Of a stretch of DNA of 64,000 nt, positions 13,525-26,200 are shown piece after piece. The notes beneath the pieces are model-generated. The model worked only from the letters and a program-made list of their open reading frames with translations. It searched no databases and was not told the DNA's origin. Numbering within the stretch: the first letter of the stretch is position 1; every line of letters starts with the position of its first letter. A program made the position numbers and the translations under genes. Origin of the DNA: JAFAYN01 sp963733105 (lineage in GTDB: Bacteria > Gemmatimonadota > Gemmatimonadetes > Longimicrobiales > Longimicrobiaceae); contig CAVTCB010000006.1 in assembly GCA_963733105.1 (NCBI GenBank), forward strand, positions 44,374 to 108,373, in the 5' to 3' direction.

Positions 13525-16500
13525 GCACCGTGGAGCGGATGGCGGAGAGCCTCCGCGTCCTGCTGGAGGGCGCCGCGGCCGCCCCGGACCGCCCCCTGGC
13601 GGAGATCCCGCTCCTGGAGGGCGCCGGCCGCGCGCGGGTGCTGGAGGAGTGGAACCGCTCGGCGACCGCGTACCCGCGGGAGCGCTCGCTCGCGGAGCTG
13701 TTCGCCGAGCAGGCGGCGCGCGCCCCGGAGGCGGCCGCCGTCGCCCACGGCGGGGAGCGCCTCACCTACGCCGAGCTGGACCGCCGCTCCGGCGCCCTCG
13801 CCGGCCGCCTGCGCCGCCGCGGGATCGGCCGCGGGGCGCGCGTGGGCGTGTGCATGGAGCGCGGCGTGGAGCTGGTGGTGGGGGTGCTGGCGATCGTCCG
13901 GGCGGGGGCGGCCTACGTCCCGCTGGACACCGCGAACCCGCCGGAGCGGCTGGCCTTCATGGCCGACGACGCCGGGGTCGCCCTCCTCCTCACCCAGTCC
14001 TCGCTGGCGGACCGGCTCCCCGGCCGGCCCTCGGTGGTGGTGGACGCCGGCCGGGAGGAGGTCGGGCGAGAGAGCCCGGAGGCGGACGCCCCCGGCGTCT
14101 CCGCGGACGACCTGGCGTACGTGATCTACACCTCGGGCTCCACCGGGCGCCCCAAGGGCGTGGCGGTGCCGCAGCGGGCCGTCGTGCGCCTGGTGCGCGG
14201 CACGGACTACCTCCCGTTCTCCGCGGGCGACCGGGCCGCGCAGCTCTCCAACACCTCGTTCGACGCGGCCACCCTGGAGATCTGGGGCACGCTCCTCAAC
14301 GGGGGGTGCCTGGTGGTGGTGGACCGCGACGTGTCGCTCTCCCCCCCGGAGCTCGCGGCCCTCTTCCGCGAGGAGCGGATCACCTGGGCCTTCCTCACCA
14401 CCGCCCTGTTCAACCGGATCGCCTACGAGGTCCCGGACGCCTTCCGTCCCCTGCGCGACCTCCTCTTCGGGGGCGAGGCCGCGGACCCCGAGGCGGTGCG
14501 CCGGGTGCTCCGGGCGGGCGGGCCGGAGCGGCTCCTCCACGTCTACGGCCCCACCGAGTGCACCACCTTCGCGGCGTGGCACCCGGTGCGCGCCGTGGAG
14601 GAGGGGGCGCGGACGCTCCCGATCGGCGGCCCCCTGGCCAACACCACGCTGTACGTCCTGGACCGCGGGGGGGAGCCGGTCCCCGTGGGTGCCCCCGGGG
14701 AGCTGCTCGTGGGCGGCGACGGGGTGGCCTGGGGATACGTGGGGAGCCCCGCGCCGACGGCGGAGCGCTTCGTCCCCGACCCCTTCTCCCCCGCACCCGG
14801 CGCGCGGCTGTACCGCACCGGCGACCGGGTGCGCCGGCGGGCCGACGGGACCCTGGAGTTCCTGGGGCGCATCGACCAGCAGGTCAAGGTGCGCGGCTTC
14901 CGCATCGAGCCCGGCGAGGTGGAGGCGGCGCTCCTGGAGCACCCCGGCGTGGAGCGGGCGGTGGTGGTGGCGCGCGAGGAGCAGCCCGGCGGCCGGCGGC
15001 TGGTGGGGTACTTCGTCCCCGCTCCCGGCGCGGCGCCGGAGGCGGGCGGGCTGCGCGCCTGGCTCCGCGACCGGCTCCCGGACTACATGGTCCCGGCCGC
15101 GCTGGTGGAGCTGGAGGCGGTCCCGCTGACCGCCAACGGCAAGACCGACCTGCGGGCGCTCCCCGCCCCCGGGTGGGGCGCGGAGCCGGGGCGGGCGCAC
15201 CGGGCGCCGTCCACCCCCGCCGAGGAGGCGCTGGCGGCGGTGTGGAGGGGGGTGCTCGGGGCGGAGCGGATCGGGGTGGAGGACAACTTCTTCGAGCTGG
15301 GCGGGGACTCCATCCTCGCCATCCAGGTGGTGGCCCGGGCCCGGCGGGCGGGGCTGCACCTGACGCCCCGGCAGCTCTTCGAGCACCAGACGGTGGCCGG
15401 GCTGGCGCGGGTGGCCGGGACGGAGGCGCCGGTGGACGCCGAGCAGGGGACGGTGCGCGGGCCGGTGGAGCTCACGCCGATCCAGGCGTGGTTCTTCGCC
15501 CGGGACCTCCCGGAGCGGCACCACTTCAACATGTCGGCTCTGCTGGAGGCGCGGAGCCCGCTGGAGGCCGGGGCGCTGGCCGCGGCCGTGGCGGGGGTGG
15601 TGGCGCACCACGACGCCCTGCGGATGCGCTTCCGCCCGGAAGCGGACGGGTGGAGGCAGGAGAACGCCGGCCTCGAGGGGCCGGCCCCCTTCGGCGTCGC
15701 CGACCTGTCGGCGCTCCCGGAGGAGGCGCAGCGAGCGGCGCTGGAGAGCGCCTCCGCCGCGCTCCAGCGGAGCCTGGACCTCGAGCGGGGGCCGCTGGCG
15801 CGCTTCCAGCTCTTCGCGCGCGGGGAGGGACGGTCGCAGCGGCTCCTGGTGGCGGCCCACCACCTGGTGGTGGACGGCGTCTCCTGGCGCATCCTCCTGG
15901 AGGACCTGGCCGCGGCGTACGGCCAGGCCGCCGCGGGGGAGGCCGTGTCCCTCCCCCCCAAGACCACCTCCTTCCGCCGCTGGGCCGCCCGGCTGGCGGA
16001 CCACGCCCGGAGCGGCGGGTTCGACGCCGAGCTCCCCTTCTGGAGCTCGGAGGCGCGGCGGGAGGTGGCGCCGCTCCCGGTGGACTTCCCCGCGGGGCGC
16101 GACGCCGACCTCGAGGGGAGCGCGCGGAGCGTGGCCGTCTCCCTGGACGCCGACGAGACCGCGGCGCTCCTCCACGAGGTGCCGCGGGCCTACCGCACCC
16201 GCATCGACGACGTCCTCCTCACCGCGCTGGCGCGCGCCCTGGCGGCGTGGACGGGCGACGGCCGGGTGCTGGTGGAGATGGAGGGGCACGGGCGCGAGGA
16301 GCTGTTCCCCGACGCGGACCTGTCCCGCACCGTGGGCTGGTTCACCGCCGCCTACCCGGTGCTCCTGGACGTGCGCGGCGCGCCCGCCGCGGGCGACGCC
16401 CTCAGGGCCGTCAAGGAGCAGCTCCGGGCCGTCCCGTCCCGGGGGATCGGCCACGGCGCGCTCCGCTGGCTGGGCGCGGAGCCGGCGCGCGCCGACCTGT

Positions 16501-19346
16501 CGGCGCTCCCGCGGGCCGAGGTGTCGTTCAACTACCTGGGCCAGTTCGACCAGGTGCTGGCGGGCGAGGCGGCGTTCGCGCTGGCGCGCGAGTCGGCCGG
16601 GGCGGCGCTGGCCCCGGACGGACGGCGGACGCACCCGCTGGGGGTCACCGGGGGCGTGATGGGCGGGCGCCTCCAGGTGCGGTGGAGCTACGGCCCGGCG
16701 CTGCTCCGCGCCGGGACCGTGGAGGGGGTGTCCGGCCGCTTCCTGGCCGAGCTGCGGGGGCTGATCGCGCACTGCACGTCGGAGGGGGCCGGGGGCTTCA
16801 CCCCCTCCGACTTCCCGCTGGCCGGGCTGGACCCGGCGCGCCTGGACGCGCTCGCGGCGGCGCACGCCCCGCTGGAGGACGTGTACCCGCTCTCCCCCGC
16901 GCAGGAGGGGATGCTCTTCCACACCCTCATGGAGCCGGGCGCCTACCTGGGGCAGCTCGCCTTCGACCTGGTGGGCCCCCTGGACGCGGAGGCGTTCGCC
17001 GGGGCGTGGCAGGGGGTGGTGGACCGCCACCCCGCGCTGCGGACCGGCTTCGCCTGGCGGGGGCTGGAGCGCCCGCTCCAGGTGGTGCGCCGCCGGGCCG
17101 GGCTGGAGCTGCGCCGGGAGGACTGGCGCGGCGTCCCGGAGGCGGAGCGGGAGGAGCGCTTCACCGCGTACCTGGCCGCCGACCGGGCGCGCGGCTTCGT
17201 GGTGGAAGGCGCGCCGCTGATGCGGCTGGCGCTCTTCCGGACGGGGGAGGAGGAGCACCGCGCCGTGTGGACGCAGCACCACCTCGTCCTGGACGGGTGG
17301 AGCCTCCCGCTGGTGTTCCGCGAGGTCGCGGCGCTGTACCGCGCCGGGGCGGGGGAGGGCGCGGCGGAGCTCCCGCCGGCGCGCCCGTACCGCGCCTACG
17401 TCGCCTGGCTGGAGGGGCGCGACCTGGGGGCGGCGGAGCGGTTCTGGAGGGAGGCGCTGCGGGGCTTCGCCGGAGCCACCCCGCTGGGCGTGGACCGCGT
17501 CGTGAGGGGCGAGGCGCGCGGGCAGCGGCGGGTGGAGCGCCGCCTCTCCGCGGAGCGGTCCGGGGCCCTGCAGGAGTGGGCCGCGGCGCACGGCCTCACC
17601 GTCAACACCCTGGTGCAGGGCGCCTGGGCGCTGGTGCTCGCGCGCTACTCGGGGGAGGAGGACGTGGTGTTCGGCGCCACGGTCTCCGGGCGCCCGGCCG
17701 AGGTGGAGGGGGTGGAGGAGGTCGTGGGGCTCTTCATCAACACCCTCCCGGTGCGCGTGCGGGTGGCGGACGAGCCCGTGCTCCCCTGGCTGAAGCGGCT
17801 CCAGGAGTGGAACCTGGCCATGCGCGAGCACGAGTACGCGCCGCTCGCGCGGGTGCAGCAGTGGAGCGGCGCGCGGGCCGGGGAGGCGCTGTTCGAGAGC
17901 ATCCTGGTGTTCGAGAACTACCCCATGGACGAGCGCATGGGAGCGGGCGAGCAGCGGCTGCGGGTGGTGCCCCGCGCCGCCGCGAACGACACGGGGTACG
18001 CGCTGACGCTGGGCGCCGTCCTGGAGGGACGCCTCACCCTGCGGGCCGAGTACGACCGGTCGCGCCTGGACGAGGCGGCGGCCGGGCGGATCCTGGAGCA
18101 CCTGGAGAGGGTGCTGGAGCGGATGGCCGCGGACCCCGCGGGATCGCTCGCCGGGATCGGCCTGCTGGACGGGGCCGAGCGGACGCGCCTGCTGGTGGAA
18201 CCGAACGCGGCGGTGGGGACCGGCGGGCCGGGGCTCCGGGTCCACGAGGCGTTCTCCGCGCAGGCGCGGCTCACCCCCGGCGCACCCGCGCTCCTCCACG
18301 GCGGCGCGTCGCTCACCTACGCCGAGCTGGACCGCCGCGCCGACGGGCTGGCCCGCGACCTCCGCCGGCGCGGGGTGGGGCGGGAGGCGCCCGTCGCGGT
18401 GCTGGTGGACCGGTCGCCGGAGATGGTGGCGGCGGTGCTCGCCGTGTGGAAGGCCGGCGGCGCGTACCTCCCCCTGGACCCCGCCTCCCCGCCGGAGCGC
18501 CTGGCCTACCTGCTGGAGGACTCCGGCGTCCGCCTGGTGATCGCCGGGCGGGGGGTGTCCGGCGCGCTCCCGCCGCACGCCGCGGAGCTCCTGTTCCTGG
18601 ACGACGTCGCGGCCGCGGGCGGGGAGGGCCCGCTCCCGTCCGACGTGGCGGCGGAGGACCTGGCGTACGTGATCTACACCTCCGGCTCCACCGGGCGCCC
18701 CAAGGGCGTGCGGGTGGAGCACGGGAGCCTCTCGGCCACGCTGCGGGCGGCGGGCGCGGCGTTCGGCTTCGGCCCGGGCGACGTGGTCCCCTCCATCGCC
18801 TCCTTCGCCTTCGACATCTGGATCTTCGAGACCCTCCTCCCGCTCCTGGGCGGCGCGTCCGTGCGCCTGGTCCCGCGCGAGCGGGTGCTGGACGCCGGCC
18901 TCCTGCTGGAGGAGCTGGAGGACGCCACCTGCCTGCACGCCGTCCCGGCGCTGATGCGGCAGATCGCCCGCACCGTGCGCGAGCGGCGCGGGACGCTCCC
19001 GGCCGTGCGGCAGACGTACGTGGGCGGCGACTCCATCCCCCCCGACCTCCTCCCCGAGGTGCGGGAGGCGTTCCCGCGGGCGGAGACGTGGGCGATGTAC
19101 GGTCCCACCGAGGCCGCCATCCTCTGCGCCGGCTCCGCCGTGGGGGGCGAGGAGCGCGGGCGGCACCTGATCGGCGCGCCCATGGGGAACGCCGCCATGT
19201 ACGTGCTGGACGCGGCCGGCGAGCCCGTCCCGGCCGGGGTGCCGGGGGAGCTGTACCTGGGCGGGCCGGCGGTGGCGCGCGACTACCTGGGGCGGCCGGA
19301 GCTGACGGCCGAGAAGTTCGTCCCGGACCCGTTCTCCCCGCTCCCG
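13525..19346 (+). CDS. NRPS subunit 3, segment 3: A-PCP-E-C-A (aliphatic, epimerised; then A6)
   Basis: This segment is in frame 0. It completes C5 and carries an A domain (13,680-15,160) with hand-read code D-A-L-F-L-G-V-T-F, resembling aliphatic (Ile/Val-like) codes. A carrier with GGDSILAIQVV and a full epimerisation domain (15,450-16,800) follow; the E domain shows HHLVVDGVSWRI and SFNYLGQFDQV, so this residue should be delivered in D form. Next is a condensation domain of the type that follows epimerases (YPLSPAQEGMLFHTL, HHLVLDGWS; 16,870-18,170). Last is the sixth A domain, with code D-I-F-H-Y-G-M-I-L; its D-I-F-H start recalls aryl-glycine codes, but the rest does not match and I leave it unassigned. 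The frame is lost near 19,344: FSPLPARGCTAP where one extra C in the C run would give FSPLPGARLYRTGD, found in frame 2. Confidence 0.9.
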
Positions 19347-22300
19347 GCGCGCGGCTGTACCGCACCGGCGACCGGGCGCGCTGGGGCGCGGACGGCGTCC
19401 TGGAGTTCCTGGGGCGCGCCGACCACCAGGTCAAGATCCGCGGGTTCCGCATCGAGCCCGGGGAGGTGGAGTCCGTGCTGGCGGAGCACCCGGACGTGCG
19501 CGAGGCGGTGGTGACGGCCCGCGAGGACGTCCCCGGGGAGCGCCGCCTGGTGGGGTACGTGGTGGGGGCCGACGGCGCGTCGCCGGATGCCGCCGCGCTG
19601 CGCGCCTGGCTGGCGGAGCGCCTCCCGGACTACATGGTCCCCGGGGCGCTGGTGGCGCTGGACGCCCTCCCCCTCAACGCCAACGGCAAGGTGGACCGCC
19701 GCGCCCTCCCGGCGCCCGGCGCCGCTCCGTCCGGGGAGTCGTGGGTGGCCCCGCGCACCCCGACGGAGGAGGTGGTGGCGGGGATCTGGGGCGGGGTGCT
19801 GGGGGTGGAGCGGGTGGGTGCGCGGGACGGCTTCTTCGAGCTGGGCGGCCACTCCCTCCTCGCCACCCGCGTGATCTCGCGGGTGCGGGAGGCGTTCTCC
19901 GTGGAGGTGCCGCTCCAGGAGCTGTTCGAGGCGCCCACGGTGGAGGGCTTCGCGGGGCGGATCGACGCGCTCCTCCGGGCGGGCGCCGGGCTGGAGGTCC
20001 CGCCCCTGGTACGCGTCCCGCGCGGCGGGCCGCTCCCGCTCTCCTTCGCGCAGCAGCGCCTCTGGTTCCTGGAGCAGCTGGAGCCCGGGCGCGCGACCTA
20101 CAACATGCCCGCTTCGCTCCGGCTCCGCGGCGCGCTGGACGTGGCCGCACTGGAGGGCGCCCTGACGGAGGTGGTGAGGCGCCACGAGACGCTCCGCACC
20201 GTCTTCCGGACGCTGGACGGGGAGCCGGTCCAGGTGGTCGCGGAGGCCGCGCCGGTCCGCATCCCCGTGGAGGAGCTGCGCGGCGTCCCGGACGCGCTCC
20301 GCGAGGCCGAGGCCTCCCGCCGTGCCTCGGCGGAGGCGCAGCGGCCCTTCGACCTGGCCTCGGAGCCGCCGCTGCGCGCGCTCCTGCTGCGGCTGGACGA
20401 GGAGGAGTGGGGGATGGTCCTCACCCTCCACCACATCGCCTCGGACGGGTGGAGCGTGGGGGTGCTGGTGCGGGAGGTGTCCGCCCTCTACGCCGCGCTG
20501 CGCGAGGGGCGCGAGGCGCGCCTCCCGGAGCCGCCGGTGCAGTACGCCGACTACGCCGTGTGGCAGCGCTCCTGGCTCTCGGGCGGGACGCTGGAGCGGC
20601 AGCTCGGCTGGTGGCGGGAGCGGCTGGCCGGGGCTCCCCCCCTCCTGGAGATCCCCACGGACCGGCCGCGCCCGCTGGTGCAGAGCGAGCGCGGCGACCG
20701 GCGCGCCTTCCGGCTCCCCCCCGGGACCGCGGCGGCGCTGCGGGCGGTGTCCCGGCAGGAAGGGACCACGCTGTTCATGACGCTGCTCGCCGCGTGGCAG
20801 CTCCTCCTCGGCCGCTACGCGGGGGAGGAGGACGTGGTGGTCGGCACCCCCATCGCGGGGCGCACCCGGCTGGAGACGGAGGGGCTGATCGGCTTCTTCG
20901 TCAACACCCTGGTCCTGCGCGCCGACCTGGGGGGCGACCCCACCTTCTCCGCCCTCCTGGCCCGGGTGCGGGAGGCCACGCTGGGGGCCTACCAGCACCA
21001 GGAGATCCCCTTCGAGAAGCTGGTGGAGGAGCTGCAGCCGGAGCGCAGCCTGAGCTACACCCCGCTCTTCCAGGCCATGTTCATCCTCCAGAACGTCCCC
21101 GTGGAGGAGCTGAGCCTGGGAGAGGTGCGCGCCGAGCCGCTCCTGGCCGCCGGGGACTCGGTCAAGTTCGACCTCACCCTGGGGTTCGAGGAGCGCGGCG
21201 AGGAGATGCGCGGCGGGATCTCCTTCCGGGCCGAGCTGTTCGACCCCGCCACCGTCGAGCGGATGCAGGCCCACTTCAGCGCCCTGCTCGCCGCCGCCGC
21301 GGCCGACCCGGGGCGGCGGATCTCCGCCATGGAGCTCCTGGACCGCGCCGAGCGGGAGCAGGTGCTCACGGGGTGGAACGACACCGCGGAGCCCTGGCCG
21401 GAAGGAGTCTGCGTGCACCAGCTGGTGAGCGCGCAGGCCCTCCGCACCCCGGACGCGGTCGCGGTGGCGTTCGGCGGCGGACGGCTCACCTACGCCGAGC
21501 TGGAGCGCCGCAGCGACCGGGCGGCCCGCGCGCTCCGGGAGCGGGGCGTGGGCCCGGAGGTGTGCGTGGGGGTGTGCATGGAGCGCTCCCCCGAGATGCT
21601 GGTGGGGATGCTCGCGGCGTGGAAGGCCGGGGGCGCCTACGTGCCGCTGGACCCGTCGCACCCGGAGGACCGCCTGCGCTGGATGCTGGACGACGCGGGG
21701 GTGCGCCTCCTCCTGGTCCGCGCCGCGGACCCGGACCCGGTCCCCGGCTTCGCGGGGGAGCGGCTCGCGCTGGACGCGGAGCTGCCGGAGGCGACAGGGG
21801 CGCCGGAGGGCGGAGCGGCCCCGGAGAACCTGGCGTACGTGATCTACACCTCGGGCTCCACCGGGCGGCCCAAGGGGGTGCAGGTGGAGCACCGCAGCGT
21901 GGCGGCGCTCCTGGGGTGGCTCCGCGGGCAGGTGCGGCCGGAGGAGCGCGCGTCGGTCCTGGCGTCCACCTCCATCACCTTCGACGTGTCCGTCGCCGAG
22001 ATCTTCGACACCCTCTGCTGGGGCGGGAAGCTGGTGCTGGTGAAGAACGCCCTGGAGCTGGCGGCGGTGCCCCCGGAGGAGGAGGTGAGCCTGGCGTACA
22101 TGGTCCCCAGCGCCGCCGCGGAGCTGCTCCGCATGGGGGCGATCCCGCCGAGCCTGCGCGCCCTCAACCTGGCCGGAGAGGCCCTCCCCGCCCCCCTCGC
22201 CGCCGCCCTGTACGAGGCCGGGGTGGAGCGGGTGGTCAACGTCTACGGCCCCACCGAGGACACCGTCTACGGCACCTGCGGCGTGGTGGAGCGCGGCGCG

Positions 22301-23227
22301 GAGCGGGTCACCATCGGGCGCCCCATCTCCAACGCGCGCACCTACGTGCTCGACGCCTCCCTCCGCCCGGTCCCGGTGGGGGTGGCCGGCGAGCTGTTCC
22401 TGGCGGGGAAGGGCGTCGTCCGCGGGTACCTGGGGCGGCCGGACCTCACCGCGGAGCGCTTCCTCCCCGACCCTTTCGGGGTGGAGCCGGGGGGGCGGGC
22501 GTACCGCACCGGGGACCGCGTGCGCTGGCTCCCGGACGGGACCGTCGAGTACCTGGGCCGCATCGACCACCAGGTCAAGGTGCGCGGGTTCCGCATCGAG
22601 CCGGGCGAGATCGAGGCCGTGCTGGAGGACCACCCGGGGGTGCGGGAGGCCGTGGTGGTGGTGCGGGACGTCGCCCCCGGCGACCGGCGCCTGGTGGCCT
22701 ACCTGGTCCCCGCCGAGGGGGCCGGGACGAGCGCGGCGGAGGCGGCGGAGCTGCAGCGCTGGCTGCGGAGCCGGCTCCCGTCGTACATGCTCCCCTCCGC
22801 CCTGGTCCCGCTGGCCGCCATCCCGCGCACGGGGAGCGGGAAGCTGGACCGCGCGGCGCTCCCGGCCCCCTCCCGGTCGCGCCCGGCGGACGCCGGCCAC
22901 GCCGCACCGGAGACCGAGACGGAGGCGCGGATCGCCGCGGTGTGGCGGGAGCTGCTGGGGCTGGAGGCCGTGGGGGTGGAGGAGAACTTCTTCGACGCGG
23001 GCGGCCACTCGCTCCTGCTGGTCCGCGTGCACACCCGCCTCCAGGCCGACCTGGGGAGGGAGTTCCCGCTGGTGGAGCTGTTCCAGTACCCGACCGTGCG
23101 CTCCCTCGCGGCGCGCCTCCAGGGGACGGTGGAGGAGACCGCCGTGGAGGAGGGCGAGGAGCGCGCCGGGGCCCGGCACGCCGCCATCGGGCGGCGGATG
23201 GAAGCACGCAGGCGCCGCGGCGGCTGA
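19345..23227 (+). CDS. NRPS subunit 3, segment 4: rest of A6-PCP-C-A-PCP
   Basis: This is the last part of subunit 3, in frame 2. It begins at PGARLYRTGDRARWGADG and runs through A10 (NANGKVDR), a carrier (FFELGGHSLLATRV), an LCL-type condensation domain (20,020-21,340; SFAQQRLWFLEQL, HHIASDGWS), the seventh A domain (21,400-22,870) and its carrier (FFDAGGHSLLLVRV). The code of A7 reads D-V-A-Y-N-A-V-V-Y, which I cannot assign. The C-terminus is Glu/Arg-rich (EETAVEEGEERAGARHAAIGRR), as expected of a docking tail. It precedes a subunit that starts with a ketosynthase, so this carrier should hand the peptide to the KS domain for extension. Confidence 0.9.
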
Positions 23228-23251
23228 CGCCGGGCGGACGAGGAGACACCG

Positions 23252-23275
23252 ATGAACCCGTGTACCGAGGCATGA
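23252..23275 (+). other. Seven-codon leader ORF overlapping the PKS-NRPS start
   Basis: ATG 23252 has the best-placed ribosome site in this junction (AGGAG at 23241-23245, 6 nt upstream). It opens only a 7-codon frame (M-N-P-C-T-E-A-stop) whose TGA overlaps ATG 23272 of the next gene as ATGA. It could couple translation of the large subunit to the leader. It could also be the true N-terminus of that subunit, cut off by one more single-base error. The sequence does not decide between these. Confidence 0.4.
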
Positions 23276-26200
23276 CCAAGCACGACATGGACGCCGGCGG
23301 CTGGACCGGGCTCGAGATCGCGATCGTGGGCATGGCCGGGGCGTTCCCGGGGGCCGCGAGCGTCGACGACTTCTGGCGCAACCTGCGGGAAGGCGTCGAA
23401 TCCATCTCCTCGTTCACCCGGGAGGAGCTGCTGGAGGCCGGCGTGCGCCCGGCCTTCCTGGACGACCCGGGGTACGTCCGCCTCCGGGGCGTGCTGGAGG
23501 ACGCCGACCGCTTCGACGCCGCGTTCTTCGACCTGACCCCGCGCGACGCCGAGGTCCTCAACCCCCAGCACCGCGTCTTCCTGGAGCGCGCCTGGGAGGC
23601 GCTGGAGAACGCGGGCTACGCCCCCGGCCGGGTGGACCGCCCGGTGGGGGTGTTCGCGGGGGAGAGCAGCAACGCGTACGTCCTCAACCTCCTCTCCTCC
23701 GACCTGCCGCGCCTGGTGGGCTCCCAGCGCATCAACTTCGGCAACGAGAAGGACTTCCTCGCCAGTGGGGTGTCGTACCGCCTGAACCTCCGCGGGCCCA
23801 GCGTGGCCGTGCAGACGGCGTGCTCCTCGTCGCTGGTCGCCGTCCACCTGGCGTCGCAGAGCCTGATCAACGGGGAGTGCGACCTGGCGCTGGCCGGGGG
23901 CGTGGCCGTCACCGTGCCGGTCCGCCAGGGGTACATGTACACCCCCGACGGGATCAGCTCGCCGGACGGCCACTGCCGGGCCTTCGACGCGCAGTCCCGC
24001 GGCTCGGTCGCCGGGAGCGGGGTGGGGGTGGTGGTCCTCAAGCGGCTCGAGGACGCGCTGGCCGAGGGGGACACCGTCCACGCGGTGATCCGCGGCTCCG
24101 CCATCAACAACGACGGCTCGGAGAAGGTGGGGTACTCCGCCCCCGGCGTGAACGGGCAGGCACGGGTGATCTCCGAGGCGCTGGCCATCGCCGGGGTGGA
24201 CCCCTCCACCGTCCGGTACGTGGAGACCCACGGGACCGGGACCCCGCTGGGGGACACCATCGAGCTGCGGGCGCTGAACCAGGTGTTCCGGGGGAGCGGG
24301 GACGGGGAGCCCTCCTGCGCCATCGGCTCGGCGAAGACCAACGTGGGGCACCTGGACGCCGCCTCCGGGGTCACCGGGCTGATCAAGGCCACGCTGAGCC
24401 TCCGCCACGGCGAGATCCCCCCCAGCCTCAACTTCGAGTCCCCCCACCCCGAGATGGCCGAGGGGCCGCTCTTCGTGAACACCGAGCTGCGCCCGTGGGA
24501 GCGCGACGGGGCGCCCCGCCGGGCCGGGGTGTCCTCCTTCGGGATCGGGGGGACCAACGCGCACGTGGTGCTGGAGGAGGCCCCGGAGCGGGCATCCTCC
24601 GGCCCCTCCCGCCCCTTCCAGCTCCTCCTCCTGTCGGCGCGGACCGCGACCGCCCTGGAGCGCGCCGCCGACAACCTGGCCCGGTACCTGGAAGGGAGCC
24701 CCGCCCCGCTCGCCGACGTGGCCTTCACGCTGCGGACCGGGCGCGCACCGATGGAGCACCGCCTGGCGGTGGCCTGCGCCGACGCGGCGGAGGGGGCGGC
24801 GAGGCTGCGGGAGGCCGCCGCGCGCTCCGCCGCTCCCGTGCCGCGCTCCGCCCGGCCGGTGGCCTTCCTCTTCCCCGGGCTGGGGATGCACCACGTGGAC
24901 ATGGCGCGCGGGCTGTACGACTCGGAGCCCGCGTTCCGGGAAGCGGTGGACGAGTGCTGCGAGCAGCTCCGGCCGCTCCTGGGCGCCGACCTCCGCGAGG
25001 TGATGTACTCCGCGGAGGGGGGCGGAGCGCAGGGCGGGTGGGACCTGCGCGCCCTCCTGGGCCGCGGCGGAGACGAGGGAGAGGGCGCCTCCGGGGCCCT
25101 GATGGAGACCCGCTTCGCCCAGCCGGCGGTGTTCGTGACGGAGTACGCCCTGGCGCGGCTGTGGACGGGATGGGGCGTCCGCCCCCGGGCGCTGCTGGGG
25201 CACAGCCTGGGCGAGTACGTGGCCGCCACGGTCGCGGGCGTCTTCCGGCTCCCGGACGCGCTCCGGCTGGTGGCGCTGCGGGCCGGGCTGGTGGACGCCC
25301 TCCCGCCCGGCGCCATGCTGGCCGTCTCCCTGGCCGAGGACGAGCTGCGCGCCCTCCTACCCCCGGAGCTGGACGTGGCCGCCGTGAACACGCCGCAGGG
25401 GTGCGTGGTCGCGGGCGCCGAGGCGGCGGTGGAGGCGTTCGAGTCGCGGCTGGCGTCCGCGGGGACGGTGAGCCGCCGCCTCCCCACGCGGCACGCCTTC
25501 CATTCCCGCCACGTCGCCCCCGCGGCGGCCCGGCTGGAGGCGCTGGTGGCCGGCTTCGAGCTGCGCGCCCCGGAGGTCCCCTTCGTCTCCAACGTCACCG
25601 GGAGCTGGATCACCCCGGAGGAGGCCGTCTCGCCCGCGTACTGGGCGCGCCACCTGTGCGCCACCGTCCGCTTCTCCGACGGCCTGGCGGCGCTCGGGGA
25701 GGAGCCCGGCGCGGTCCTCCTGGAGGTGGGGCCGGGGCAGGGGCTGGGCGCCTGGGCCCTCCAGCACCCGGCCGCCGCCGCTCCGGAGAGCCGGGCCGTC
25801 CTGTTCTCGCTCCGGCATCCCCAGAACCGCGTCCCCGACGAGCGCTTCCTCCTGGAAACGCTGGGGCGGCTCTGGGCCGAGGGGGTGGAGGTGGACTGGG
25901 CGGCCTTCGGCGGGGACGAGCGGCGGCACCGCGTCCCGCTCCCCACCTACCCCTTCGAGCGCGAGCGGTACTGGGTGGAGCCTCCCCGCAGGGGAGAGGC
26001 GGTGGCGGCGTCCGTCCCGGAGATCCGGGAGGGCATCCACGAGAACCACGAGAGAGGGCCGGAGGAGATGGAAGACACGACGACGGGTGCGGCGGAAGCG
26101 TCCACGGCGGCCTCGCCGCGGGCCGGCGCGGTCCTGGGCCGGCTGAAGCGCATGGCGGCCGAGCTCACCGGGATGCCGGAGGAGCGCATCGCCACCGACG

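Noticed and set aside
13522..13526. Programmed ribosomal frameshifting in the NRPS
   Set aside because: No slippery heptamer with downstream structure is seen, and similar one-base breaks occur in unrelated genes of the window, which favours sequence error.
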